A stretch of DNA of 64,000 bases from the NCBI GenBank assembly GCA_029783825.1, contig JAREIK010000771.1, positions 293,277-357,276 on the forward strand. Reading direction: 5' to 3'. The notes under the pieces are model-generated. The model was not told the origin of the DNA, did not search any database, and was given only the letters and a program-made list of their open reading frames with translations. Position 1 is the first letter of the stretch; every line of letters begins with the position of its first letter. This DNA is from Sapria himalayana (lineage: Eukaryota > Streptophyta > Magnoliopsida > Malpighiales > Rafflesiaceae). This document shows positions 1 to 11,312 of the stretch, piece after piece. Position numbers and translations under genes: made by a program.

Positions 1-396
1 GTAAAGAATGTTGTTCTTATGTGCATGCAATATTACAATAATAGGTGAAAATATATTTACAATAATTATTAAATTTAAATTTATTTAAATCATAATCTTC
101 CTTGACGCTTTTACTAAGTGTCATAGTTTAAAAAAAATTTATGATAGCTACAACATATAAAGACGTTTTTTTGCAGTGTCTTAGAATAATACCTTGACAC
201 TAAAATTAAGTGTCATTGTTAATAAAAATGACACTTTATTTTAGTGTCAAGGTATGATTCAATGACACTGCAAAAAAAACGTCATTATATGTATAGACTT
301 TTTATGTCACGCTAGTGGATGACGCTATCGATAAGCAGCATTATTTATATATAATGATGTTTTTAAGCGTCATTGATTATGGTTTTTGTTGTAGTG
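1..396. mobile_element. CACTA (En/Spm) transposon terminal region, incomplete
   Basis: Read on the minus strand, the sequence starting at 396 is CACTACAACAAAAACCATA. This is the terminal inverted repeat style of plant CACTA elements (CACTA followed by an A-rich CAAxAAAACC stretch). The interior carries repeated short motifs typical of CACTA subterminal regions: TGACGC or its complement near 104, 318 and 367, and TGACACT/AGTGTCA several times between 110 and 270. Directly after 396 the sequence continues as hAT coding DNA, matching the uninterrupted hAT copy at about 49352, so 396/397 is a real insertion boundary. CACTA elements make 3-bp target duplications; here the 3 bp would be ATT (397-399), but the other end lies outside the window. 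No transposase coding is visible in this part, so whether the element is autonomous is unknown. Confidence 0.85.
154..291. repeat. Large imperfect inverted repeat (stem-loop) in the CACTA subterminal region
   Basis: The left arm (about 154-217) starts CATATAAAGACG and passes through GCAGTGTC, CCTTGACACT and AAGTGTCATT. The right arm (about 225-291) is its near reverse complement: AATGACACTT, AGTGTCAAGG, GACACTGC and CGTCATTATATG. The loop is only a few bases. In CACTA elements the subterminal repeats bind the TNPA-type protein, and inverted arrangements are common. Arms this long could give a hairpin RNA if transcribed; that is inference. Confidence 0.85.
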
Positions 397-2132
397 ATTT
401 TTCTTCAACACAGTAGAAGAGAAATCATCTTCTTTTGATTCATCTTCAGTTAAATTTTTATAATCATCTATCATCTCATTTAAAGCATTTAAAACCTTTT
501 TCACCAAATATTTAGCCAATTCCTATCAATAATACTAAGTGTACTTAACCTTGAGATATTTGAGCTTATATCTAGGATCCAACACTATTGCTACAAAAAA
601 CATAATATTTGTTGACTGAAGAGAACCCCAATATTTGTTGAATTTATGCCTAATTTTCATATCCATTCCAGACACCATTGTATCTCTACTATTTTCACAA
701 AGCTCAATTTTTTTCAAAATTCGAATAATCTCAGGAAAATAAACACTAGAGGTAGAATATTATGAGCCATAAAATTTACAAGTTACCTCATAAAAAGTTT
801 TCAAGAAACGAGCCAAAATTTTGGCATTTGTTCAGTCTCTCTTAGTTGGAACGTTTGAACCAAACTCATTCAAAAACCTTTTGTCTTTGTCCTCCAACTT
901 ATCAAATTCTTTTTGATATTTTATATCAGTTTGTAGCATCAAATAAGTTGAATTCCATCTCGTAGGACAATCTAATTGCAATGAAGATCCATCTGTCAAG
1001 TTTGCTTCTTCAACACATAACTTAAACATATCTAATCTTTTTGGACTACTCACATATTTTACCACACCTCTAATTTTTTGAATGACACCCTTAGCTACTA
1101 CAATGCCATCTCTGACAATTAAGTTTAGCATATGAACACATCTCATATGAAAATGCTAGCCTCTCAAAGGTACAACACTTTTCTTCACAAGCCTTTTTTT
1201 CAATTGTTCAACTGCAACATCATTATTTGATGCATTGTCAATAGTAATGAACATCAACTTTCTCAAACCCCATTCATTCATGCAAAACTCAATAGCATAT
1301 CTAATATTAACTCCAGAATGACTTTTAATTACACAAGTTTAAAAGCCTTTTATGTATTTTCCATTGCGAATCAATGAAATGAATACTAAAACATATATAA
1401 GACAAATTTTGAATGATAGTCCAAGTGTCGGTAGTCAATGAAACTTTACAGCAATGAGATGATATGCTATCAAATAATTTGTTCTTTTCCTTCACAAACA
1501 AAGAAAAACAATCCCTCAGCATAGAGTGCCTAGATGAAATTTTAAATTGAGGCACACGAACTTCACAAAACTCCTTAAACTCATCCCTCTCAATAAAACA
1601 AAAAGGAAATTCATCTTTTATGATCATTTTCTCCAAAGCCTCCCTAACTAGTTTTTGATCAAATTGGCAACAAGTTAATTTGTTATCCTCTGAACAAGTA
1701 CCTTTTGTGAAACTCAACAAAGATTGTGACTTGTCTTTACCTTTATGAGCTTCTATTAATTCTTTTTTGTGTGGAAATTTCCTAAAAGTCTTTCTCAAGT
1801 ATTTCTATAAACCCGAAGTACCTTTATCACTTTTTTCCAAGTATTCTTTCCTACACCATATACAAGCTGCCGTACTAGTTTCATTTCCCTCTGAATTAAC
1901 TAAAATCTCATAAGTTTCCCAAACATCAGACTTATACTTTTTATGAGCTTGAGGTTTAGAAGTACCTTGACTTTCTTTTACAATTTGAATTGAAGAATCT
2001 GTCGTAATAATAGGAGGGTCCGTGAAAAAATTATGATTAGATTTACCAGTACTTTGATCATTTGAGAGGTGATCATCTTCAATTTATTGTATTTTTTTGT
2101 TTACCGGTGGATTGTGTCTTCTGCATTGCCAT
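397..2132 (-). pseudogene. BED-finger hAT transposase pseudogene, copy 1
   Basis: The start ATG is taken at 2132 because all three copies begin with the same ATGGCAATGCAGA after a TTAATTA leader. Order on the minus strand: basic N-terminus; BED-type zinc finger with CIWC at 1853-1864 and GTSGL near 1820; the stretch KMIIKDEFPFCFIE; TTDTW with the first catalytic Asp at about 1421-1432; TIDNASNND with the second Asp at about 1218-1244; LNLIVRD; CPTRWNSTYLML at about 931-970; KYWG and VLDPRYKL at about 560-620. The order matches hAT (Ac/Tam3-type, RICESLEEPER-like) transposases. It is dead: an extra A shifts frame near codon 15, a TAG interrupts the BED finger just after GTSGL, a stop follows LLNLCN, frameshifts surround the region near 1170, and the C-terminal dimerisation domain is cut off by the CACTA insertion. 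The BED histidine position reads Tyr. Confidence 0.9.
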
Positions 2133-2712
2133 TAATTAATATGATATGTTAAGAATAAATACATATAAATATTTCAAACAAGCAAGCTCTACAAAACTGA
2201 CTGTAAAACATTCATCCCACTCATTCGGCCAAACCATAACACCACAACCAATACTCAACAAAGCTGACTGAGACACATAATAATAATAATTAATCGCTAA
2301 ATTCTCATTAGAAAAACAAATCAAAAGGCTGGTGGCATCTGTGACACGGTGGAGGCTACCAGAAGTGCGACGGACAAGGGCTGGACCTAATTGAACAAGG
2401 CTGGAACGACGTGAGGCGGCCTATAACTCGTCGGAACATCAATAAGTGTGTTGGAATTGGATGGGCAGTAGCAGAATTGGTGGCATCTTCATAATATATA
2501 TATATATATATTCCAGGTTCTAGTTTCGGTTTATTAGGACAGGATGGTTCTCGGGATGGATATTGCTTAAGATCTGGAACCATCCCAAAAGAAAAAATAC
2601 GTGACAAAATGGAACGGGAAAAGTCAAAGTCAACGGATTTTTCTCAGTCCCGATTATTTTGGGACAAAACTTCGGGTCGTGTCGCTATCTTTGAGTCTCG
2701 TGAGTAGCCCGA
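397..2712 (-). mobile_element. hAT transposon copy 1, 3' part removed by the CACTA insertion
   Basis: The element runs on the minus strand from its 5' terminus at 2712 to the CACTA junction at 397. The terminus (minus strand TCGGGCTACTCACGAGACTC) aligns with the TAGGGTTGCTCGCGGGACTC end of the complete copy at 48056-51668. It is followed by CAAAATGC (2713-2720), a one-mismatch version of the CTAAATGC target duplication of that copy. The 5' non-coding part (about 2133-2712) has GGGAC/GTCCC subterminal motifs, an (AT)n run at about 2494-2510 and a short AAT run at about 2279-2293. The coding remnant is given separately. Confidence 0.88.
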
Positions 2713-5290
2713 CAAAATGCATATAAAGTTAAATCAGTAAACTCCTAAACCCTGTAATGCCTAAATACATAAACCATTAAACCACTAAATACTACTTAAT
2801 AATTAATAAATCTGTTTTTAATGCTATTTATTATATTTTTAGATATTCAATTTAATTATTAATTAGTGTATTTATTTAGAAATATTTATTACAAAATAAA
2901 TTATGAGTGGGAAAAACATAATTTAAATAACATATTATTTATATAATAAAAATATATGCTTATAAAAGAAGTATAAATTTAAAAATTAAAAATTTTTATC
3001 AAGTAATATAAGTTACTTTAATTTTGAATCAATTTGGGTTTTGTAAATATTTTTTAATTAATATATATCTTAATATTAATAGTTTATAAATTTAATTTTT
3101 GATTATTATTATAATATCTATCAATAATATTATTTATATTAAATTTATATGAAATATAATAATTAATATTATTATAACAAAATATTATATTAAAATTTCA
3201 AAAAATTTTAAATATTATTATATTTTCAAATGTTATAACCTATGAAAATGACAAAAAATTATAGAAATTTTTTTGTTATTTTATTTTATTAAATAAAACT
3301 TATAAACCACTAAAAGCCTAAAAACATAAATCGCTAAACTCTTAACGACGAAACCTCTAAATACTTAAATCATTAAACTGGTATACATTAATAATAAATC
3401 ATAAATCTCATTTTAATTTTTATTCAGTATAATTTTAAATTTTTATTTTAATTATTTATCAATTTATTTTATAGAAATATTAATTACAAAATAAATTATT
3501 AGTGAGACAGATATAACTTAAATTAAACTGGTATACCCTAAATAATAAATAATAAATCTCATTTTTTTATTATAATTTTAAATATTCATTTTAAGTATTA
3601 ATTTTTTATTTTTATATAAATATTAATAACAAAATAAATTATGAGTTAGACAAATATAATTTATATAAATTATTTTTCATCGATAATATAGATAAACTCA
3701 TAAAAAGAATAAAAAAGAGAAAAACTAAAATTTATTATATAGTAATATATTTTGCTCTTCTTCTGAATCATTTTTGGTTTTGTAATTATATTTTAATTGA
3801 TATCTATCTTATTATTAATTTATTTTTTAATCAATATTAGAATATTTATCAATAAAATTGTTTATATTGAATTTATATGATATATAAATATAATGATTAT
3901 TATAACTAAATATTGTATTCACTTTTGAAAAAAATTTAAAAATTATTATATTTTCAAAGGTTATAACATTTGAAAATATCAAAAAATAATAAAAATAAAT
4001 GTTTTGTTATTTTATTTTTTAAATAAAACCTATAAACCACTAAATGCATACTCAATTAAATCAGTAATCACCTAAACCCCGTAATACCTAAATACATAAG
4101 CCATTAAACCGCTATTTAATACATAATAATTAATAAATCTAATTTTAATTTCTATTTATTATAGTTTTAAATATTCATTTTATTTATTTATTAATTTATC
4201 TTTATAGAAATATTTATTATAAAATAAATTATGAGTGGGACAAATATAATTTAAATAATTTATTTTTAATCAAAAAATATATATACACTTATAAAACAAG
4301 TAAAAATTTAAAATTAAAATTATTATCCAATAATATATTTTACTTTAATTTTGAATCAATTTGGGTTTTGAAAATATTTTTTAATTGATATCTATCTTAT
4401 TATTAGGAGTTTATTAATTTAATTTTTTATCATTATTATAATATCTATCAATGAAATTATCTATATTGAATTTATATTATATATAATTACTAATATTTTT
4501 AAAACTAAATATTGTATTCAAAATAAACAAAATTTTAAATATTATTATATTTTCAAAGGTTATAATCTATGAAAATGAGAAAAAATTACAAATTTTTTTT
4601 GTTATTTTATTGATTAAATAAAACCTATAAATGACTAAATGCCTAAAAACCTAAATCGCTAAACTCCTAAAAGACAAAAACTTTAAATTCTAAAACCATT
4701 AAACTAGTATACATTATTAAAAAATCATAAATATCATTTTAATTTTTATATAGTATAATTTTAAATTTTTATTTTAATTAATTTTTAGTTTATTTTTATA
4801 AAAATATTAAATACAAGATAAATTATTAGTAAGACAGATCTAATTTAAATTAGACTGTTATACCCTAAATAATAAATAATAAATCTCATTTTTTTAATTA
4901 TAATTTTAAATATTCATTTTAATTAATTATTTATTTATTTTTATATAATGATTAATTACAAAATAATTAGAGTTACCCAAATATAATTTATATAAATTAT
5001 TTTTCATCAAATGATTATAGATAAACTTTTTAAAAGAAAAAAAAATTACCAAACAAAAAATTATTATATCGTAATATATTTTACTTTGCTTCTGAATCAT
5101 TTTAGGTTTTGTAAATATATTTTAATTGATATCTATATTATTAATAATAGATTATTAAGTTATTTTTTCATCATTATTAGAATATTTATCAATAAAAATG
5201 TTTTTATTAAATTTATATGATATATAAATATAATGATTATTATAACTAAATATTATATTCACTTTTGAAAAAAAATTTAAAATTATTATA

Positions 5291-5316
5291 TTTTCAAAGG
5301 TTATAACCTTTGAAAA
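5291..5316. repeat. 26-bp perfect palindrome of the satellite monomer (example)
   Basis: The arm TTTTCAAAGGTTA is followed directly by its exact reverse complement. The same perfect 26-mer is seen at 6731-6756, 18105-18130, 32400-32425, 37677-37702, 43635-43660, 44979-45004 and 57706-57731. Near-perfect versions occur in most other monomers. It is the most symmetrical element of the repeat and could extrude as a cruciform, bind a dimeric protein, or be the abutted ends of former transposon units. Confidence 0.9.
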
Positions 5317-7627
5317 TGTCAAAAAATAAAAATAAATATTTTTTTTTGTTATTCTATTGTTTAAATAAAACCTATACACTACTAAATGCCTAAGCATTTA
5401 AATCACTAAACTACAAAATTCTGATACCCCTATATAGATTATCCTTTAAATTAGTATACCCTAAATAATATTTAATAATATTCATTTTTATATTTTTTCA
5501 TTATAATTTAAAAAATTCATTTTGATTATTTATTTTTTTATTTTTATATATGTATTAATTATAAAATAAATTATGATTTAAAAATATAATTTATAAAAAT
5601 TATTTTTCATCAAAAAATTGATAAGCTTATAAAAAGAAAAAAAATTTAAAAACAAATAATTATTATTTAGTAATATATTTTGCTTTGATTTTGAATCATT
5701 TTAGGTTTTAATATTATATTTTTATGTAATATCAATATTATTTATAAAAGATTTTTAATTTATTTTTTGATAATTATTAGAATATCTATCAATAAAATTG
5801 TTTATATTGAATTTATATGATATATAATTATTAAGATTATTATAAATAAATATTGTATTCACTTTTGTATTCATTATAATTTTAAATATTTATTTTAATT
5901 ATTTATTAGTTTATTTTTATAGAATTATAAATTACAAAATAAATTATGAGGAATACAAATATAATTTAAATAATTTATTTTTAATAACAAAAATATAAAC
6001 TTATAAAAAAAGCTAAATATTAAAAAAAATTATTATTTAGTAATATATACTTTGATTTTGAATAAATTTAGATTTTGCAAATATATTATAATTAATATCT
6101 ATATTTTTAATAATAGTTTATTAATTTATTTATTGATCATTATTATAATATCTAGCAATGTGATTATTTATATTGAATTTAAATGACTTATATTTATTAA
6201 GATTATTATATCTAAATATTATATTTACATTTGAAAAAAATTTAGAATTCATTATATTTTCAAAGGTTATAATCTTAAAAAATTAAAAAAAAATAATAAT
6301 AAATTTTTTGTTATATCATCGTTTAAATAAAACATATTGACCACTAAATTCCTAAACACTTAAATCTATAAACTCCTAAACACAAAAGCACCTAAATACT
6401 TCAAACTTTAAACTCGTAAACCTTAAATATAATTTAAATAATTTATTTTTAATCAAAAAAATATAAGATTATAAAAAGAAGCAAAAAATAAATAAAAAAA
6501 TTATTATTTGGTAATAAATTTTACTTAGATTTTGAATACTTTTAGGGTTTGCAATTATATTTTAATTTAGATCTACATATTAATAATAGCATATTAATTT
6601 ATTATTTGATAATTGATATCATATCTATTAATAAAATTGTTTATATTTAATTTATATTATATATAATTATAATGATTCTTATTACTAAATATTATTTTCA
6701 CATTTTTAATAAAATTTTAAAATTATTATATTTTCAAAGGTTATAACCTTTGAAAATGTGAAAAAATATCAAAAATAATTTTTTTGTTATTTCATTGTTT
6801 AAATAAAATCTATAAACCACTAAATGCCTAAAAACATAAATCACTAAAGTCATAAATGTAAAAACATCTAAATACTTAAAATATTAAACTGGTATACACA
6901 AATAATAATTCATAAATCTCATTTTAATTTTTATTCAATATAATTTTAAATTTTTATTTTATTTATTTATTAGTTAATTTTTATAGAAATATTAATTACA
7001 AAATAAATTATTAGTGAGTCAGATCTAATTTAAATTAGACTGGTATACCCAAAATAATAAAGAATAAATCTGAATATTATTTTTTTCATTATAAATTTAA
7101 ATATTTATTTTAATTATTTATTTGTTTATTTTTATATAAATATTAATTAAAAAATAAATTATGAGTTGGACAAATATAATTTATGTAAATTATTTTTCAT
7201 CAAAAAAATATAGATAAACTTATTAAAAGAAAAAAAAATTATAAACAAAAATTATTATATAGTAATATAATTTGCTTTGCTTCTGAATCATTATAGGTTT
7301 TGTAATTATATTTTAATTGATATTTATCTTATTAATAATAGATTATTAATTTATTTTTTGATCATTATTAGAATATTTATCAATAAAATTGTTTATATTA
7401 AATTTACATGATATATAATTATAAAGATTATTATAACTAAATATTATATTTACATTTGAAAATAATTTAAAAATTATTATATTTTTAAAGGTTATCATCT
7501 TTGAAAATGAGATAAAATCACAAAAATAATTTTTTTGTTATTTTATTGTTTATATAAAACCTATAAACTACTAAATGCCTAAATGCTTAAATCATTAAAC
7601 TTTTAAACCCCAAAACCCCAAAACCCT

Positions 7628-7672
7628 TAAATACCTAAATATTTAAACCATCTTTAAAGGTTTATGTATTTA
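7628..7672. repeat. Fold-back of the telomere-like block
   Basis: TAAATAC-CTAAAT-TTTAAACC is followed after ATCTTTAAA by GGTTTATGTATTTA, the inverse of the same words. The same structure occurs at about 53174-53220 and, in reverse orientation, at about 13485-13529. Each lies roughly 0.9-1.0 kb upstream of a module A start. It is a diagnostic mark of a particular duplicated block. Confidence 0.75.
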
Positions 7673-8591
7673 TAAATAATATATAAAAATCTATGAATAA
7701 ATAATAGTTTATTAATTTATTTTTTGATCACTATTATATTTATATTTATATTTAGTTTATTAATATCTATCAATAAAAATGTTTATTTTTAATTTACATG
7801 ATATATAATTATTATGTTTATTATAACTAAATATTGTATTCATATTTGAAAAAAATTTAAAAATTATTATATTTATAAAGATTATAACATTCAAAATTGA
7901 TAAAAAATTTGAAATTTTTTTTTTGTTATTTCATTATTTAAATAAAACATATAAACTACTAAATGTCTAAACACTTAAATCACTAAACTCCTAAACTCCT
8001 AAATACTTAAACCATTCAATCAGTATACCCTAAATAATTAATCATAAATCTCATTTTTATTTGTATTCGTTATAATTTCAATATTCATTTTAATTATTTA
8101 TTAGTTTATTTTTATAGAAATATTAATTGCAAAATAAAATTATGAATGAGACAAATATAATTTAATTAATTTATCTTCATCAAAAAAATTTATAAGCTTA
8201 AAAAAATAATCAAAAATTTAAAAATAAAAAATTATTATTTAGTATTATATTTTACTTTGATTTTGAATCATTTTAGGTTTATCAAATATATTTCAATTAA
8301 TATCTATCTTATTAATAATAGTTTATTAATCTATTTTATGATCAGTATTATAATATCAAATAATAAAATTATTTATATTGAATTTACATGATATTTAATT
8401 TTTATGATTATTATAATTAAATATTGTATTAACATTTGAAAAAAAAATTAAAAATTATAATATTTTAAATGGTTATAACATTGAAAATGATAAAAAATCA
8501 TAAAAATAATTTTTTTATAATTTAATTATTTAAATTAAACCTATAAACCACGAAATACCTAATTACTTAAATTACTAAACAAATAAACCCT

Positions 8592-8966
8592 GATACTACT
8601 GCACCACACACACAGAGTGACGGACCATAGTACACACGTTCACATATTCTTGTCCATTTTGGTGTAGCATTTACAGGGGCCAGAAGTATGGGCCATCAGT
8701 TATAGAGGGCATTGCTAGGAGTGGGTCCCACTAGACATATCATGCATCATAGAAGGCCACCCAACCATCGCCCAACAGAAGTAGCAGGTAATCCATGATT
8801 AATTGGAGAACCGACAAAATCCGAAGCATCACCAAGCAGAGCCAGTAAGCAAAGGACTCCAGACCAGCCACACGGGAACGAAAGATTCGAACTTGTAGTT
8901 TTTGTTTGTAGTCTTAGATGTATTATGGACTTTGTATGCACCATGTACTTGTAGAGACGGATCATG

Positions 8967-8998
<32 letters not shown>

Positions 8999-9458
8999 TT
9001 GTATGATCACTATGTTGCATGCAATGAGGGCAACTCGACCCATGAGTATCTCTAAGTGGGGCCTATTAATACATTTTGTAAATACACATTAGGCCATTGT
9101 AAACTCCCGATAGCAGAACACCCATCTTTATAGAATTTTGTAATTTTACTTGTATTCTAGCTTGGTTGTACGTGTAAATAATTAGACTATGAGATGAACC
9201 TCATCACACATGCACACCGATGCATGCATATTTTTTGATATTTTGTCGGTGCAACATTCAACCACTTCTTGGAGCTCGAGGAGGAAGCATTCTAACCCAA
9301 GAGATACTATTTTGAAGATCATTGGTGCAAAAGAATGTGGAATTCAGAGGTGAGAATGAATTGACAAAGTGCCATATAAAGGACTTGTGGATTTATGGGT
9401 ATTCAGTTTTACATGTATTCCATTTCATAGCAATGACATAGGCTTTGATACTATGTAT
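8592..9458 (+). repeat. Module A, copy alpha, internally deleted and 3'-truncated
   Basis: Low-copy, non-satellite DNA starting ATACTACTGCACCACACACA inside the telomere-like block of a monomer. Compared with copy gamma it lacks an internal stretch near 8714. It also carries an expanded (AC)n run at about 8967-8995 where other copies have only CATACTCACACACA. It ends near 9458, in the middle of module A, where satellite in reverse orientation begins. The A-tail and module B are missing. The GTGGGTCCCAC palindrome at 8721-8731 is retained. I do not recognise the family. Confidence 0.85.
8967..8995. repeat. (AC)n microsatellite
   Basis: About 14 uninterrupted AC dinucleotides inside module A copy alpha. 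The other four copies have a short interrupted CACACAC stretch here, so the run expanded after the copies separated. Confidence 0.95.
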
Positions 9459-10097
9459 GCATTTATTAGTTTATAGGTCTTATTTAAAAAAAAAACAAAA
9501 ACTTTATTTTTATTATTTTTTGATATTTTCAAAGGTTATAACCTTAGAAAATATAATAATTTTTAATTTTTTTTCAAAAGTGAATTCAATATTTAATTAT
9601 AGTAATCATTATATTTATATATCATATAAATTCAATATAAACTATTTTATTGATAAATATTCTAATAATGATCAAAACATAAATAAATAATCTTTTATTA
9701 ATAAGATAGATATCAATTATAATATAATTACAAAACCTAAAATGATTCAGAAGCAAAGCAAAATATATTACTATATAATAAACTTTTGTTTTGAATTTTT
9801 TTTAAAAAAAGTTTATCTATATTATTTTGATTAAAAATAATTTATATAAATTATATTTGTGTAACTCATAATATATTTTGTAATTAATATTTATATAAAA
9901 ACAAACAAATAAATAATTAAATTTGAATATTTAAAATTTAAATGAAAAAAAAATGAGATTTATTCTTTATTATTTAGGATATACCGTTTTAATTTAAATT
10001 AGATCTATCTCACTAATATTTTATTTTGTAATTAATATTTCTATAAAATAAAAATAAAAATTAAAATTATACTGAATAATATAAATAATTTATTTTT
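9459..10097 (-). repeat. Satellite, reverse orientation, short block
   Basis: About one monomer reads in reverse: GCATTTATTAGTTTATAGG (telomere-like block, inverted) at 9459, then AAGGTTATAACC at about 9532, then CCTAAAATGATTCAGAAGC near 9737. It abuts truncated module A on the left and the end of module B on the right. In sequence it resembles the monomer that follows module B in the forward copies (about 37.1-37.7 kb and 56.6-57.2 kb), in particular the GCTTTGCTTCTGAATCATT variant. No gene is seen. Confidence 0.88.
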
Positions 10098-11174
10098 TTC
10101 CTCAATAAACTCTAGAATGATTAGTAAAGCTCTAACCAAAATAATAGGAGCATTTACTTTATCTCCATTATGTCTCATCATATTTGATGTTGAATCACTG
10201 GGCTATCAAAGGTAATTTGACTCATGTACACTAACAGATTAAACCAAAGTTGTACCCCTATGTGTTGAAATAGCTAATTGTAGAGTATGCTATTTATATT
10301 GATTATTGTAATTTCTTCTAAAATATATCTCATGCACACACTCAACAATTTTTTTAAAACATAGTTCACCTCTAAAAAAATAACCACCTTGTAGCCTATT
10401 AGAACAAACTAGCCCCTGGGCAGTTTGAGCAGGGTAAGAAGTATTGGCTCTCTTTCAATCAAGAATCAAAAAATTTATTTTATTGGCAAGTCTAAGCCCT
10501 TTTTTTATATCCTCAAGGATATGAAAAGTAGCATTTCTTTCTTTTTATATTAAATGAGTTATGTATGCAAGCTCACAATACCCAAAAAGGTGTAAATGAA
10601 TCATATTGAAATGTATAAAAGGTTTTAATCATTGCTCAAAATATTAGTCTTGCATATTGAAACTTGAGTTCACAGATCAAAGGAAAATGTTATAGTGATA
10701 TTTCCTATCCCATGAATTTTAGCTATAGAAAGTTATAAAGAGTAGTACTCGAGCTTTAACTATTTTTAGGTTCATGACATTTGTTCTTTAGGAATGTCCA
10801 AAGTTACAATCATTCCTAGTGCAATGACTTTGCAATATAAAGATAAAATGCACAAGCTATGGTCATATCCAATATATTGACCCAGTATTATAGTGATTAA
10901 ATATGTATTCATGATCATTCTTAGTGCCATAACAATATGTCCAATAGAGAGACAGAAGTTATGGCATATTCTCATCGATATGATTTTGTGTTCTAGAGAC
11001 AAAATATACAGTCATGACCATTGCTAATGCTACAATAATCTAAAGCAAGAAAGTGACTGAATCCATAACTCACCCCTTGAGTCATGACTTTGTGTTACAT
11101 ATACAAAAAGAAAAATCTGTGACATTCCTAAAAGTTGTGAATTTCAATTTAAATTTAACACTTAGTCATTTGAT

Positions 11175-11275
11175 TATAAAAGTGTAAAACATGAGATTTA
11201 GGATTTAGAGTTTATGGATTAGGGTTATAGTTTATGGTTTAAGGTTTAGGATTTAATGTGTAGGGTTTATGGTTT
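11175..11275 (-). repeat. Degenerate telomere-like tract between modules A and B, copy beta
   Basis: The plus strand carries GGATTTAG, GGATTAGGGTTATAG, GGTTTAAGGTTTAGG and GTGTAGGGTTTATGG, all degenerate forms of the plant telomere unit TTTAGGG. The matching tract in the other copies reads CCCTAAAC. It is too short and irregular to be a functional telomere. Confidence 0.8.
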
Positions 11276-11306
11276 TTTTTGTTTTTTTTTTTTGGAAAAT
11301 TCACAC

Positions 11307-11312
11307 TTTATT
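11307..11312 (-). terminator. Poly(A) signal AATAAA of module A, copy beta
   Basis: AATAAA on the minus strand, followed after 13 nt (GTGTGAATTTTCC) by an A run (T run on the plus strand at 11282-11293). This is the usual eukaryotic signal-to-cleavage-site spacing, and the same arrangement is seen in copies gamma, delta and epsilon. Confidence 0.7.

Larger units (their letters stand above)
2713..8591 (+). repeat. AT-rich satellite array, forward orientation, block 1
   Basis: This is tandem monomers with no gene. The landmark TTTTGAATCA-TTT-GGTTTTG recurs at about 3033, 3768, 4350, 5092, 5690, 6060, 6532, 7288 and 8265, giving spacings of about 735, 582, 742, 598, 370, 472 and 756 bp. The basic unit is therefore near 600 bp, with longer and deleted variants. 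Each full unit has, in order, a 26-bp palindrome (perfect at 5291-5316 and 6731-6756), a telomere-like block of CTAAA words, GGTATACCCTAAATAATAAA, a TTTTATAGAAATATTAATTACA segment (written here only as a landmark), AAGCTTATAAAAAGAA, and the GAATCATTTTAGG landmark. I call the strand + where these read in that order. Confidence 0.9.

Noticed and set aside
8747..9043. Open frames across the (AC)n run with CVCVCV stretches
   Set aside because: Created by translating the microsatellite; absent from the other module copies.
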